64,000 nucleotides of DNA from JAWKWH01 sp963669455 (GTDB lineage Bacteria; Pseudomonadota; Alphaproteobacteria; Rhizobiales; Rhizobiaceae). The notes below the pieces were generated by a model that saw nothing but the letters and a program-made list of their open reading frames with translations, did no database searches and was not told the DNA's origin. Position numbers and translations under genes: made by a program. Location: assembly GCA_963669455.1 (NCBI GenBank), contig OY770026.1, forward strand, positions 868,001 through 932,000. Reading direction: 5' to 3'. Below are positions 1-9,473 of this stretch, piece by piece; positions within the stretch are counted from its first letter, which is position 1, and each line of letters begins with the position of its first letter.

Positions 1-525
1 GCCTGTTTGATCGGGCAAGACGAGATGGAGCGGATATCGCCCAAGACAGTGCGTGCAAAAATAAATGCTCCGGTGATAGCGCTGGTCGAGCGCAGTTCGC
101 TGGAAAATACACTTAGCCTGTTTGAACGCGGCGCCGATGACGTCGTGCGCAAGCCGGTGCATGTTCGCGAGATACTTGCGCGCATTTCAGCTATCCGCTG
201 CCGCTCGCCTGAAAAAGACAATTCCATGACATTGGGTGAGATGAAAGTCTTCTTCGATGGGCGCGACCCCGAAGTTGCCGGCGAGCAGTTTCCCCTGCCT
301 CGCCGTGAGAGGCGTATTCTTGAATATCTTGCTTCGATTGACGGACGGCGGGCGACCAAAGCGCAGATATTCGATGCCATCTATGGTGTTTTCGAATCCG
401 GCGTCGAAGAAAACGTTGTCGAAAGCCACATCAGCAAACTCCGTAAGAAATTGAGGTCCGTGCTTGGTTCGGACCCGATCGATTCCAAACGGTTCCTTGG
501 GTATCGCTTGCTGAGAGAAGCCTAG
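1..525 (+). CDS. OmpR-type response regulator, Rem/FtcR-like (5' partial)
   Basis: The reading frame is open from base 1, so the start lies outside the window and 174 residues are visible. What remains is the end of a receiver domain (GADDVVRKPVHVREIL, with the conserved switch-region Lys-Pro) followed by a winged-helix effector domain ending in ENVVESHISKLRKKL, typical of OmpR/PhoB regulators. The phospho-acceptor Asp lies upstream or has been replaced; it cannot be judged here. In Sinorhizobium (Rem) and Brucella (FtcR) an orphan regulator of this kind lies directly before flgE and activates flagellar genes. The same position here, 96 bases before flgE, makes that the likely role. The assignment rests on architecture and synteny, not on an alignment. 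Confidence 0.8.
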   Translation, partial: ACLIGQDEMERISPKTVRAKINAPVIALVERSSLENTLSLFERGADDVVRKPVHVREILARISAIRCRSPEKDNSMTLGEMKVFFDGRDPEVAGEQFPLPRRERRILEYLASIDGRRATKAQIFDAIYGVFESGVEENVVESHISKLRKKLRSVLGSDPIDSKRFLGYRLLREA

Positions 526-621
526 AGCGGCTGTTCTCGGGGGCGGCTGTGTCCGATGCGTGAGCTTCGGGCAAGGTTGGTTCGCTAGAATACTCGTGAG
601 ATCAAATGTGAGGATCTGTTT

Positions 622-1878
622 ATGAGTTTGTACAATCTGATGAGAACGAGCGTCTCCGGCATGAGTGCTCAAGCCAATCGACTGTCGACCGTCGCCGACA
701 ATATCGCCAATTCCGACACCGTTGGATACAAGCGCAAAAGTATTGCTTTTTCGACGCTTGTCGTTCCTGGAACCAAGGCTCAATACAACCCTGGCAGCGT
801 CGTCACCACGGTGCGCGAAGCGATCAGTCTGCAAGGGGTGCTTAACCCAACGTCTTCGTCTACCGATCTTGCAATTGATGGTGACGGGTTTTTTATCGTC
901 CATGACAGTGACGGTTCCCCGTTTCTTACAAGGGCGGGATCCTTCGTTCCCGATGACGAGGGCCGGCTGGTCAATGCGGCAGGCCAGTATCTCACTGGAT
1001 ACAGCTATGCAAACGGCATCCCGAGCGCTGTTGCCAATGGTTTTGAAGGCCTGGAAATGGTGACCATAAACAACACCGACCTGGCTGCGACACCGTCGAC
1101 CTTTGGCGAGTTTGTTGCCAACCTTCCACAAGCCGCAGATATTGTGACGGGAGATACACCATCGTCCAATCTGGCCACGACGGATTTCACGCAAAAATCC
1201 TCGATGGTTGTGCATGATAATTTTGGCGGCCGGGTCGTTCTCGATGTCTATTTCACCAAAACTGCGGCAAATACCTGGGAAGTGGCAGTCTACAATCAGG
1301 CCGATGCGGCCCCTGATACGAGCTTTCCTTATGCCAGCGGGGCGATGGCCACGACGACCCTGACTTTTGATCCGGCCAATGGGCGGCTTGCTACTGCCAG
1401 TTCGACCCAAATCGCATTTGCGGTGCCTGATGGTGTAACCGTCGACGTCGACTTGTCCGAAATGACACAGTTGGCCACCGACTACATGGTTATTGCGACC
1501 GATGTGAACGGCAATCCGCCGGCATTTGTCGAGTCTATATCCATAGCAGAAGATGGCACGATTTATGCCAGTTACGACAATGGTAGTCTTCAGCCGCTTT
1601 ACCGTATCCCGATTGCCACGGTGATGAGTCCTGATCTTCTTCAGGCCCATTCCGGAAACACCTATACCCAGGGAACGGATTCGGGCGACATTCAGATCGG
1701 CTTCCCCGCTGATGGTGACCGGGGCCGGGTCCTGTCCGGCAGGCTTGAAGCATCCAATGTGGATATCGCGGATGAATTGACCTCGATGATCCAATCGCAA
1801 CGAAGCTATACGGCCAATTCCAAAGTGTTTCAGACAGGGTCCGATCTCATGGACGTTCTGGTTAATCTTAAGCGATAG
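622..1878 (+). CDS. flgE: Flagellar hook protein FlgE
   Basis: This 418-residue protein polymerises into the flagellar hook outside the cell. The N-terminal axial-protein signature ADNIANSDTVGYK (about residues 23-35) and the C-terminal helix with QRSYTANSKVFQ are the paired coiled ends shared by rod and hook proteins. The central part (about 90-350) carries the threonine/aspartate-rich hook domains. Length matches rhizobial FlgE. The ATG at 622 follows a GTGAGGA ribosome-binding stretch. It is the first structural gene after the Rem-like regulator and heads a same-strand run that continues through flgK and flgL. Confidence 0.93.
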   Translation: MSLYNLMRTSVSGMSAQANRLSTVADNIANSDTVGYKRKSIAFSTLVVPGTKAQYNPGSVVTTVREAISLQGVLNPTSSSTDLAIDGDGFFIVHDSDGSPFLTRAGSFVPDDEGRLVNAAGQYLTGYSYANGIPSAVANGFEGLEMVTINNTDLAATPSTFGEFVANLPQAADIVTGDTPSSNLATTDFTQKSSMVVHDNFGGRVVLDVYFTKTAANTWEVAVYNQADAAPDTSFPYASGAMATTTLTFDPANGRLATASSTQIAFAVPDGVTVDVDLSEMTQLATDYMVIATDVNGNPPAFVESISIAEDGTIYASYDNGSLQPLYRIPIATVMSPDLLQAHSGNTYTQGTDSGDIQIGFPADGDRGRVLSGRLEASNVDIADELTSMIQSQRSYTANSKVFQTGSDLMDVLVNLKR

Positions 1879-1956
1879 GATTTTTTATGTGGCTGTCTAA
1901 CAGTCTAGGCGGCCTGAAATTCCGGAGGCGGGGCATGACAGCCCCGTGGAAATAGG

Positions 1957-3417
1957 ATGTCTCTTACAACCGCGCTCAATATCGCACAAACGTCGCTGCT
2001 TAATGTCGGCCGGCAGACGAGCGTGGTGTCGACCAATATCACCAACTCAGAAAACGAAAACTACACGAGACGATCCGCCGCGCTGGAATCACTCACGCCC
2101 GGCGCCCGGGTCGTGTCGATCCGCAGGCATGCTGCGCTCGACCTGTTCCAGGGCAGTATTCGTGCGCTTTCGGAAAATTCGGCGCAGCAGACAATTTCCA
2201 ATCAGCTTGATAATTTGAAATCGGTGCTTGTGGGCGCTGATGGCGAATTGTCGGCTTCGGCAAGTCTGACCAAATTTCATGATGCGCTGCAGGTCTACTC
2301 ATCATCCCCATCCAACGGATTGCTTGGCGAGAGCGCGGTGCAAAGCGCCAAGGATCTGGTCCGGCGGCTGAATGATGCGTCCAGTTCCATCCAGAACACG
2401 CGGGCAAGCATCGACGGAGAGATTTCCGGTACGGTTGATCAGCTCAATGATCTGCTGTCGAAGTTTTATGATGCGAACCTCAAAGTGATGAACGGCACTA
2501 TCGCGGGTAGCGATATTAACGATTCGCTTGATCACCGTGACGCTCTACTGAAGGAAATTTCCAAGATCGTTCCGGTCTCGACAATTAACCGCGAAAACAA
2601 CGATCTTGTCCTGGTCTCTGGCGGGGCGACATTGTTTGAAACGACGCCTCGCAATGTGACCTTCGATGCGCAGCCTGCTTACGGGCCGACGACCGTGGGC
2701 AGTGCGGTGCGGGTTGACGGTATTCAGCTTTCAGCTGGAACAGGCAGCAATACAACCGCCAAAGGCACTCTTGGGGCGTTGCTGCAGGTGCGCGATACGG
2801 TAACGGTCAATCTTCAAGGCCAACTCGACGAGGTGGCGCGCGGTCTGATCGAACAGTTTGCCGAAAACGATCCTTCAGGCGGCGGTCTTCCCCCATTGGC
2901 GGGACTGTTTACCTATCCGGGCGGGCCGGGACTGCCTCCGGCGGGAACAGTCGTACCGGGGCTGGCACAATCCATCTCGGTTAATGCACTGTTCGATCCG
3001 GCAGAGGGTGGAAACCCGGCGCTTTTGCGTGACGGCGGTGCAAACGGCGCTGCCTATGTTGAAAACACAACCGGTGCGGCCGCATTTTCCGATCGCCTGA
3101 TCCGCTTTGGTGAGCAGCTTGACAAGCCGATCACCTTTGATGGAGCGACCGGAATTGGCGGCGACAAATCGCTGTTGTCATTTGCAGCCGGTTCGGTCAG
3201 CTGGCTTGAAGGCTACCGTTCCGATGCCAGCAACGCAGCTGCCACCAAAGACGCGCTTTATGTTCGCCTGACATCCACCCTGACGGCCGAGACCGGGGTC
3301 AATCTCGACCAGGAAATGTCCAGGCTGCTGGATCTTGAACATACGTTTGAAGCCTCTGCGCGCCTGATCAGGGCGGTGGACGAAATGCTGCAAGATCTGC
3401 TTGCGGCGGTGAGGTAA
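1957..3417 (+). CDS. flgK: Flagellar hook-associated protein 1 FlgK
   Basis: FlgK forms the first junction ring between hook and filament. The 486-residue product has the N-terminal axial motif (TNITNSENENYTRR, about residues 27-40), a long variable centre, and a C-terminal amphipathic helix with LDLEHTFEASARLIRAVDEM, which matches the C-terminal D0 region of FlgK. It starts 78 bases after flgE and only three bases separate it from flgL, so flgK and flgL are very probably translated from one message. Confidence 0.92.
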   Translation: MSLTTALNIAQTSLLNVGRQTSVVSTNITNSENENYTRRSAALESLTPGARVVSIRRHAALDLFQGSIRALSENSAQQTISNQLDNLKSVLVGADGELSASASLTKFHDALQVYSSSPSNGLLGESAVQSAKDLVRRLNDASSSIQNTRASIDGEISGTVDQLNDLLSKFYDANLKVMNGTIAGSDINDSLDHRDALLKEISKIVPVSTINRENNDLVLVSGGATLFETTPRNVTFDAQPAYGPTTVGSAVRVDGIQLSAGTGSNTTAKGTLGALLQVRDTVTVNLQGQLDEVARGLIEQFAENDPSGGGLPPLAGLFTYPGGPGLPPAGTVVPGLAQSISVNALFDPAEGGNPALLRDGGANGAAYVENTTGAAAFSDRLIRFGEQLDKPITFDGATGIGGDKSLLSFAAGSVSWLEGYRSDASNAAATKDALYVRLTSTLTAETGVNLDQEMSRLLDLEHTFEASARLIRAVDEMLQDLLAAVR

Positions 3418-3420
3418 GCG

Positions 3421-4464
3421 ATGAAAGTTCCGTATATCTCCTCACTGTCGATTTCTCAGGCGCTTCGGTATTCGATGGCCAGCGCCCAGTCGCAGCTGGC
3501 TTCCGCCGAACGGGAGGTATCGACTGGCCGTTTGGACGATATTGGTCTCACACTTGGGCACCAGACCGGGAAGTTCATTTCGCTGAAAGGTGATATGCAG
3601 CGTCTGGAGACGCTGATTGATACGAACGGCCTTGCATCAAGCCGGATGAAAGTGTCGCAAAGTGCGATTAGCCAGATTGTTTCCCGCACAGAGGATATTT
3701 TGTCCAGCACGGCCTCCGGTGTCGGTCTCGATGCGGACCAATCTGTTCTCGCCAGCGTGGCAAAAACCGCGCTCGCTGATATTACCGCTATTTTGAATAC
3801 CAGCCACAATGGCGACTATATATTTTCCGGCGTCAATAGTGATGCGCCGCCGATAACCGACTATGAAACAGGCCCCGCCAAGGCTGCGTTTGATACAGCG
3901 TTTTCCACCTTCTTCGGATTTAGCAAGGATGATGCCGCAGCGCAGGCGATTGATGCGGCAACGATGGGAACATTTCTCGATACGGTTGTCGAACCGCAAT
4001 TTCTTGGCACTGGCTGGGCAACGAATGTGTCAGCCGCCGCTGACGATGCGATTTTGTCGCGGATAACACTTACCCAGAGCGTGACGACATCGGTGAGCGC
4101 GAATGAAGACGGTTTTCGCCAGGCCGTCATGGCAAGCGTTATCACGGTGGAACTGTTCTCTGGAAATCTCGGTGAACAAGCCCGGTCCGCCGTTGCCAGT
4201 AAGACAAGACAATTGGCAGGTAGCGCCGTCGGCAATCTGGCGAATTTGCAGGGCCGGGTCGGATTGCTGGAACAGCAGGTCACTAGTGCCAATGAGCGGC
4301 TTGAAGCTCAGATTGATATCCTGGGCGAGCATGCCAATTCGCTTGAAGCCGTTGACCCCTACGAGGCCTCCACGCGGCTGACGTCACTTATTACCCAGAT
4401 CGAAACATCTTACGCGCTTACGGCCAGAATTCAGAAGCTCAGCCTGATGCGGTTCGTGTCCTAA
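3421..4464 (+). CDS. flgL: Flagellar hook-filament junction protein FlgL
   Basis: This 347-residue flagellin-like protein is the second hook-filament junction ring. The N-terminus (SISQALRYSMASAQSQL) and C-terminal helical region (residues about 270-347, with ANSLEAVDPYEASTRLTSL) have the pattern of FlgL/FliC family ends. The PYEAST element near the C-terminus is typical of FlgL. It follows flgK by three bases and precedes flaF by 19 bases. Confidence 0.9.
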   Translation: MKVPYISSLSISQALRYSMASAQSQLASAEREVSTGRLDDIGLTLGHQTGKFISLKGDMQRLETLIDTNGLASSRMKVSQSAISQIVSRTEDILSSTASGVGLDADQSVLASVAKTALADITAILNTSHNGDYIFSGVNSDAPPITDYETGPAKAAFDTAFSTFFGFSKDDAAAQAIDAATMGTFLDTVVEPQFLGTGWATNVSAAADDAILSRITLTQSVTTSVSANEDGFRQAVMASVITVELFSGNLGEQARSAVASKTRQLAGSAVGNLANLQGRVGLLEQQVTSANERLEAQIDILGEHANSLEAVDPYEASTRLTSLITQIETSYALTARIQKLSLMRFVS

Positions 4465-4483
4465 CCGGATTCTTTGAAGGAGA

Positions 4484-4837
4484 ATGACTTTGTATCAGAT
4501 GCAATATGCCGAGATCGAATCCGATTCTGTATCTGATGCAAGGGATCGCGAGCGGCTGTTGTTACAGCGTTCGATCGATTTGCTTACCGAGGCTGACAAG
4601 CAGGGAGCTGGTTCGCCGGCTGCATCCGAAGCGGTCTTGTTCGTCGTCAGGCTTTGGAGCTCACTTCTGGAGGACCTCGCCAATGATGACAATGAGCTTC
4701 CCGCGGAATTGAGGGCCAGCCTCATCTCCATCGGAATATGGATACTCAAGGAGGCCGATGCCATCAGACAAGGCGAATCTGACAATTTCGAAGGTCTGAT
4801 CGACATCTCGCAGATAATAAGGGATGGAATAAAATGA
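4484..4837 (+). CDS. flaF: Flagellar biosynthesis regulator FlaF
   Basis: FlaF is a small cytoplasmic protein (117 residues here) that promotes flagellin translation or secretion in alphaproteobacteria, opposite to FlbT. The N-terminal YQMQYAEIESD resembles the start of FlaF proteins, and the remainder is predicted helical. An AAGGAG sequence sits six bases before the ATG. Its stop overlaps the flbT start by four bases (ATGA), so the two antagonists are coupled translationally, the arrangement seen in Caulobacter and rhizobia. Confidence 0.9.
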   Translation: MTLYQMQYAEIESDSVSDARDRERLLLQRSIDLLTEADKQGAGSPAASEAVLFVVRLWSSLLEDLANDDNELPAELRASLISIGIWILKEADAIRQGESDNFEGLIDISQIIRDGIK

Positions 4838-5292
4838 AAAGCAGCTTCAAAGTCTCACTTAAGGCAAATGAGCGCATCTACATCAATGGTGCGGTCATCA
4901 AGGTAGACAGAAAGACGTCGCTTGAATTTTTGAACGATGTGCAGTTTTTGCTTGAAAATCACGTGCTCCAGGCGGATGAGGCAACAACGCCGCTAAAGCA
5001 ATTGTATTTTGTCGCACAATTGCTGGTCATGTCACCAAAAGATGCTGATGTCGCACTCGACCTCTTTCGCAAGAACCTGTCGGCGTTGACGGAGACATTT
5101 ACCAACCCCCATATCCTGTCCGAGCTCAAGATCATTGACGAACTGATCCGTGACGACAAGATTTATATTGCGCTGCGCTCGATCCGCGCGCTCTATCCCC
5201 ATGAGGAAAAAATACTCTCCGCTTCGAAGGCGGCGCACCAGGCGCCCGGGCACATTGTCGAACAACCCCAACCGCAACTTGCAGCAGGATAG
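4834..5292 (+). CDS. flbT: Flagellin translation repressor FlbT
   Basis: FlbT binds the 5' leader of flagellin mRNA in Caulobacter and represses translation until hook assembly finishes. This 152-residue copy has the characteristic start (LKANERIYINGAVIKVDRK) and the central block ATTPLKQLYFVAQLLVMSP. The C-terminal tail from about residue 135 is Pro/Gln-rich and low complexity. The likely target, flagellin at 11508, lies 6 kb downstream and has an untranslated leader of unknown length. Confidence 0.9.
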   Translation: MKSSFKVSLKANERIYINGAVIKVDRKTSLEFLNDVQFLLENHVLQADEATTPLKQLYFVAQLLVMSPKDADVALDLFRKNLSALTETFTNPHILSELKIIDELIRDDKIYIALRSIRALYPHEEKILSASKAAHQAPGHIVEQPQPQLAAG

Positions 5293-5298
5293 CACAAG

Positions 5299-5688
5299 AT
5301 GAACAGCGTCTCTCCAGTATCGCAGTCACAGCAACAGGCGCCGACTCCTTCGGCGGCAAATGTCGACTATCAGACCTTCCTCCGGCTGCTTGTGGCTGAA
5401 ATGCAAAATCAGGACCCGACAAAGCCGATGGAGTCCACCGAATATGTTGCGCAGCTTGCAAGTTTCTCCAATGTGGAACAATCGGTGCAGCTCAATAAAA
5501 AAATCGACCAGATGCTCAATGTTTCATATATTTCGCAGGCCGATTCACTGATTGGCAGGACGATCACCTCGCCAGACGATAAGGTGACAGGTACTGTCAA
5601 AGAGGTGAAAATTTACAATGATGGTATCGTTGCCATTTTGGACAGCGGCGAACAAATGGTCGTTTCGGGCGGCGTCAAAATCAGCTGA
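5299..5688 (+). CDS. flgD: Flagellar hook capping protein FlgD
   Basis: FlgD is the scaffold at the tip of the growing hook. At 129 residues this is the short rhizobial form. It contains the conserved N-terminal FlgD motif FLRLLVAEMQNQDPTKPM (about residues 21-38) followed by EYVAQLASFSNVEQ, but lacks the long C-terminal Ig-like part of enteric FlgD. The TGA stop overlaps the ATG of fliQ by one base (TGATG). Confidence 0.9.
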   Translation: MNSVSPVSQSQQQAPTPSAANVDYQTFLRLLVAEMQNQDPTKPMESTEYVAQLASFSNVEQSVQLNKKIDQMLNVSYISQADSLIGRTITSPDDKVTGTVKEVKIYNDGIVAILDSGEQMVVSGGVKIS

Positions 5689-5954
5689 TGAATGAGGTCG
5701 ATGCACTGGAGTTGATGCAGTTCTCGATCTGGACGGTTGTTGCCGCATCTGCTCCGGCTATCGTGGCGGCCATGCTCGTGGGTATCTCGATCGCCCTGAT
5801 ACAAGCATTGACCCAGGTCCAGGAAGTCACACTCACATTCGTTCCGAAGATTCTGGCGATACTCGCCGCCGTTGCTATTACCGCGCCCTTCATCGGTGGG
5901 CAAATCGGCGCGCTTTCCCAAGTCGTGTTCAACCGTATCGAAAACGGTTTCTAA
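5688..5954 (+). CDS. fliQ: Flagellar export gate protein FliQ
   Basis: FliQ is an 88-residue inner-membrane protein with two transmembrane helices (about residues 12-36 and 50-72) that packs with FliP and FliR in the flagellar type III export gate. The loop SIALIQALTQVQEVTLTFVP is the diagnostic FliQ motif. It starts within the flgD stop codon. The following 225 bases (5955-6179) contain no gene; they include AT-rich TTTAAG/TTTAACC half-sites and probably the promoter of flhA. Confidence 0.93.
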   Translation: MNEVDALELMQFSIWTVVAASAPAIVAAMLVGISIALIQALTQVQEVTLTFVPKILAILAAVAITAPFIGGQIGALSQVVFNRIENGF

Positions 5955-6179
5955 GCGAAATCCAGCTCGCCGGCAGAATTTAAGTTTAACCGGATACGCT
6001 CTAATTCAATCAAAAATTGGTCCGTGAAGACATGCGGTCAGGGGTGCTGCGGTTTTCGCGGTCTGCCGGCGCGTGGTCTGGAATGATATTTTAGCCGGCA
6101 AATAAACTTGGCGAAGAGCCTCACGCAAGCCTCGGCCGCTATCGTGTCAATGTGAACCGATAGTATTGAAGCAGGCAGC

Positions 6180-8264
6180 ATGTCGTTATTTGAAACGGGC
6201 GTGATTGAAACAAAAAATCACGGTAAGGACGTTTTCCTGGCAACGGGAATTGTCTTCATTCTTGCTGTTTTGTTTTTGCCGATCCCACCATTTCTGATTG
6301 ACTTCGGGCTGGCTGTTTCGGTTGCTCTTTCTGTTCTCATCCTCATGGTTGCGCTTTGGATAACCCGGCCACTCGATTTCTCGGCCTTTCCGACAGTCTT
6401 GCTGATTGCGACGATGCTGCGCCTGTCGCTCAACATCGCAACCACGCGGGTCATCCTGTCGGAGGGCCATGAGGGTGTAAACGCAGCCGGATATGTGATC
6501 GGCGGCTTTTCCCGCCTGGTGATGGATGGCGATTTTGTCATCGGCCTTATCGTCTTCCTCATCCTGATCATCGTCAATTTTGTTGTCATCACAAAGGGAT
6601 CGACACGTATCGCGGAGGTTGGAGCGCGCTTCACCTTGGATGCGATCCCCGGCAAGCAAATGTCCATCGATGCCGATTTGTCGGCTGGCATGATCACCGA
6701 AAAGGAAGCCCGGGAACGGCGGCAGGAACTGGAAGAGGAAAGCGCCTTTTTCGGTGCGATGGATGGTGCGTCGAAATTTGTCCGCGGTGATGCGATCGCC
6801 GGGCTGATCATCACCGCAATCAATATTCTGGGCGGCATGATCATCGGCTATGCCCGTCACGGCATGGAGTTGTCGCAGGCAGCCGACATATTTACCAAAC
6901 TGTCGGTCGGCGACGGGCTTGTTTCACAAATCCCCGCACTCATTGTTTCGCTTGCCGCCGGCTTGCTGGTTTCGAAGGGCGGCACGAGAGGATCGGCGGA
7001 CAAGGCCGTATTCGGCCAGTTGAGTGCCTATCCAAGGGCGCTTTATGTCGCCGCAGCATTGCTGCTCGCTCTTGCGCTGGTGCCGGGGCTGCCCCTCTTT
7101 CCATTTCTTATTCTGGCGGGGCTGATGGCCAGTATCGCCTATATCATTCCGCTTCGAATCCTAAGGCGGAAAACGGCAGCTGATGAAGCTCAAAAGCAAA
7201 AGGATCAGGAGGAGTCCGATCATGAAAAGGATTCCATCAAGGCGTCGCTCGAAACAGCCGAGATAGAGCTCCTGCTTGGAAAACAGCTTGCCGCAAAAAT
7301 GCTTCCCGAACGTCAGGAACTGGCGTTTCGCATGTCGAGGATGCGGCGAAAATTCGCCGTCCAATACGGGTTTGTCGTCCCGGAAGTTCGATTGTCCGAT
7401 GATTTTTCGATTTCCGACAAATCCTATCAAATCAAGATCCACGGTACGGTCGTCGCCAGTTATGAGATGCGGGTTGGAGAACTTTTGGTTTTTGCAAGCC
7501 GGGACGAATTGGCTGACATCCCGGCAGAGGAGGTTCGCGAACCGGCGTTCTCGATGAAGGCGCTTTCGGTTCCTGAAACATTCGGCGAGGATATCAAGCA
7601 ATCGCAAATTCCGACCGCCGACAATATGTCGGTGCTGCTGACACATTTGAGCGAAGTTATTCGCAACAATCTGCCACAGCTGCTTTCCTATAAGGACATG
7701 AAGGCTCTGATCGACCGGCAGGAGCCTGAATACCGCAAGCTGGTCGACGAAGTATGCACCACACATATCTCCTATCCGGGCCTGCAAGCAGTGTTGAAAC
7801 TGCTTCTGGCCGAGAGGGTTTCAATCCGCAACCTGCATCTCATCATCGAGGCCATTGCCGAGATTGCCGCCCATATCCGGCGCACTGAGCAGATTGTCGA
7901 GCATGTGCGGCTGCGTATCTCGCAACAATTATGCGGTGATATTACCGAGGATGGCGTTTTGCGGATCCTACGTCTCGGCAACCGGTGGGACATGGCGTTT
8001 CATCAGGCATTGAAACGCGATGCCAATGGAGAGGTTCGTGAGTTTGACGTCGATCCGCGTTTGCTTGAAGAGTTTGGCGAACAGGCGCAGAAAGTAATTC
8101 GCGAGCAACAGGAAACGGGCAAGAAATTTGCCGTCGTGACGGCACCCGAAACGCGGCCCTATGTCCGGATGATAATCGAGCGCTTGTCTCCCAATCTTTC
8201 GGTCCTGTCGCATGTCGAAATCGCCAAGGGCGTCGAGATCAATGTGCTTGGGTCGATATCTTGA
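6180..8264 (+). CDS. flhA: Flagellar biosynthesis protein FlhA
   Basis: FlhA is the large export-gate subunit that docks substrate-chaperone complexes. The 694-residue product has the family's usual length. The N-terminal half (about 20-330) is a block of hydrophobic segments including the conserved cytoplasmic loop FTLDAIPGKQMSIDADL. A charged linker (about 335-370, rich in K/E/D) leads to the cytoplasmic export-platform domain, including VLLTHLSEVIRNNLPQLLS. The ATG at 6180 follows AGCAGGCAGC. Its TGA overlaps the fliR start (TTGA). Confidence 0.95.
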   Translation: MSLFETGVIETKNHGKDVFLATGIVFILAVLFLPIPPFLIDFGLAVSVALSVLILMVALWITRPLDFSAFPTVLLIATMLRLSLNIATTRVILSEGHEGVNAAGYVIGGFSRLVMDGDFVIGLIVFLILIIVNFVVITKGSTRIAEVGARFTLDAIPGKQMSIDADLSAGMITEKEARERRQELEEESAFFGAMDGASKFVRGDAIAGLIITAINILGGMIIGYARHGMELSQAADIFTKLSVGDGLVSQIPALIVSLAAGLLVSKGGTRGSADKAVFGQLSAYPRALYVAAALLLALALVPGLPLFPFLILAGLMASIAYIIPLRILRRKTAADEAQKQKDQEESDHEKDSIKASLETAEIELLLGKQLAAKMLPERQELAFRMSRMRRKFAVQYGFVVPEVRLSDDFSISDKSYQIKIHGTVVASYEMRVGELLVFASRDELADIPAEEVREPAFSMKALSVPETFGEDIKQSQIPTADNMSVLLTHLSEVIRNNLPQLLSYKDMKALIDRQEPEYRKLVDEVCTTHISYPGLQAVLKLLLAERVSIRNLHLIIEAIAEIAAHIRRTEQIVEHVRLRISQQLCGDITEDGVLRILRLGNRWDMAFHQALKRDANGEVREFDVDPRLLEEFGEQAQKVIREQQETGKKFAVVTAPETRPYVRMIIERLSPNLSVLSHVEIAKGVEINVLGSIS

Positions 8265-9013
8265 TCGCGGATATTCCCGATTGGCTGCTTTCCGCGTTCA
8301 TCGCTTTTTCCCGCATTGGCGGTTGTTTTATGGTGATGCCCGGCTTTTCCAGCGCGAGGCTGCCGACCCGTATCAGACTGTTCGTCGTCATTGCGATGGT
8401 ACTGCCGATGATGGTCACTGTGGGGGACTACATTTTGCCCCATATCTCGCGGGAGCCGGCTGAGCTGGCAATGTTGCTTGCCACGGAAACCGTCACTGGT
8501 GTCTTTATCGGCCTGGTGGCGCGCGTCTATCTTCTTGCGCTTGGTTTCATGGGCGCGGCAATTGCAAATTCCATCGGCCTTGGTGGCATTGGCGGTGCGG
8601 TGCTTGATGATGCAGAGCCGCAGGCGGCGACCGGCGCCCTGGTATCGATGTTTGCGATCATCATCCTGTTTACGCTTGATTTTCATCATCAAATCATCAG
8701 GGCGCTGGTGATGTCCTATTCGTTTCTACCGGTTGATGCGCCGGTTCATCCAGGCGTGTTGCTTACCCGTTTTGTTGATGAACTGGCCGAAGCGTTTTTG
8801 GTTGCTCTGAGGCTCGGCAGCCCCTTCATCGCCTATGCATTGCTGGTCAATCTCGCGGTCGGACTGCTGAACAAGCTGACGCCGCAAATTCCGATTTATT
8901 TCGTGTCGCTTCCATTCGTAATCTTTGGCGGCCTTGTTCTTTTGTATTTTTCCATTCCGATCATGCTTTCCCTGTTTGGTCAGGCATTCGGTGATTTCGT
9001 CGTGGCACGGTGA
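8261..9013 (+). CDS. fliR: Flagellar export gate protein FliR
   Basis: FliR is an integral membrane component of the FliPQR export channel. The 250-residue protein consists of several long hydrophobic segments with the family features FSRIGGCFMVMPGFSS near the N-terminus, and MGAAIANSIGLGG and LTPQIPIYFVSLP farther on. It starts with TTG at 8261, overlapping the flhA stop by four bases, which favours coupled translation. The conserved cytoplasmic loop with a PQ pair (TPQIP) is present. Confidence 0.92.
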   Translation: MIADIPDWLLSAFIAFSRIGGCFMVMPGFSSARLPTRIRLFVVIAMVLPMMVTVGDYILPHISREPAELAMLLATETVTGVFIGLVARVYLLALGFMGAAIANSIGLGGIGGAVLDDAEPQAATGALVSMFAIIILFTLDFHHQIIRALVMSYSFLPVDAPVHPGVLLTRFVDELAEAFLVALRLGSPFIAYALLVNLAVGLLNKLTPQIPIYFVSLPFVIFGGLVLLYFSIPIMLSLFGQAFGDFVVAR

Positions 9014-9016
9014 ACA

Positions 9017-9406
9017 ATGCCCAATGATATGACCCGTATTGTCCGTTTGTTGCAGCTGCAAACGAAAGTCAAACAGATCAAGGAACAAAAGCTTGCCGGT
9101 CTTCTGGACAAGGTCGCGGCAACAAAAAAAGACATTCGCGAGGTCGCCGAACTCAGCAATGAGAACAGTCTGGTCATGCGCGTGTTTCCAGACATGCAGA
9201 CGCGGTGTCTTACGAAACTACAAGACGATGTTGAAAGTCACACCGATGCGGTGAAACGTGCAATGGATGAGATGCATATCGAGACCAGGCGTGTTGACCG
9301 GATTCAAAGCAAGGTGGACCGCGCCCGTTCCCAGATCGATCGCAAGGCGGCTGAGACGGACAGTCTGGAACGATTGGGTTTATTCAATAAAAAACCACCG
9401 CTCTAG
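9017..9406 (+). CDS. Small coiled-coil flagellar accessory protein (FliJ-like)
   Basis: A 129-residue, highly charged, almost wholly helical protein (MTRIVRLLQLQTKVKQIKEQ at the start; heptad-like Lys/Glu/Leu spacing throughout). Size, composition and position, three bases after fliR, match the unnamed gene that follows fliR in rhizobial clusters. The character recalls FliJ, the coiled-coil export-stalk protein, but no diagnostic FliJ residue pattern is secure by eye. Most likely an export-apparatus helper or chaperone-type protein; function is inferred from context. Confidence 0.65.
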   Translation: MPNDMTRIVRLLQLQTKVKQIKEQKLAGLLDKVAATKKDIREVAELSNENSLVMRVFPDMQTRCLTKLQDDVESHTDAVKRAMDEMHIETRRVDRIQSKVDRARSQIDRKAAETDSLERLGLFNKKPPL

Positions 9407-9473
9407 GGATAATCGTTACAGCTTCCCGCAAGGCTGAGGCGCTAAGGTTCAGCTTATAAAGGAAGCAAGAATC

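Noticed and set aside
523..621. MITE-like start after the Rem-like regulator (TAGAGCGG)
   Set aside because: The similarity stops after eight bases and there is no inverted right end before flgE.
187..1800. 537-codon minus-strand open frame across flgE
   Set aside because: It lies antisense to flgE, has no ribosome-binding site and its product is an Arg/His/Cys-rich mixture without family features; it is a shadow of flgE codon bias.
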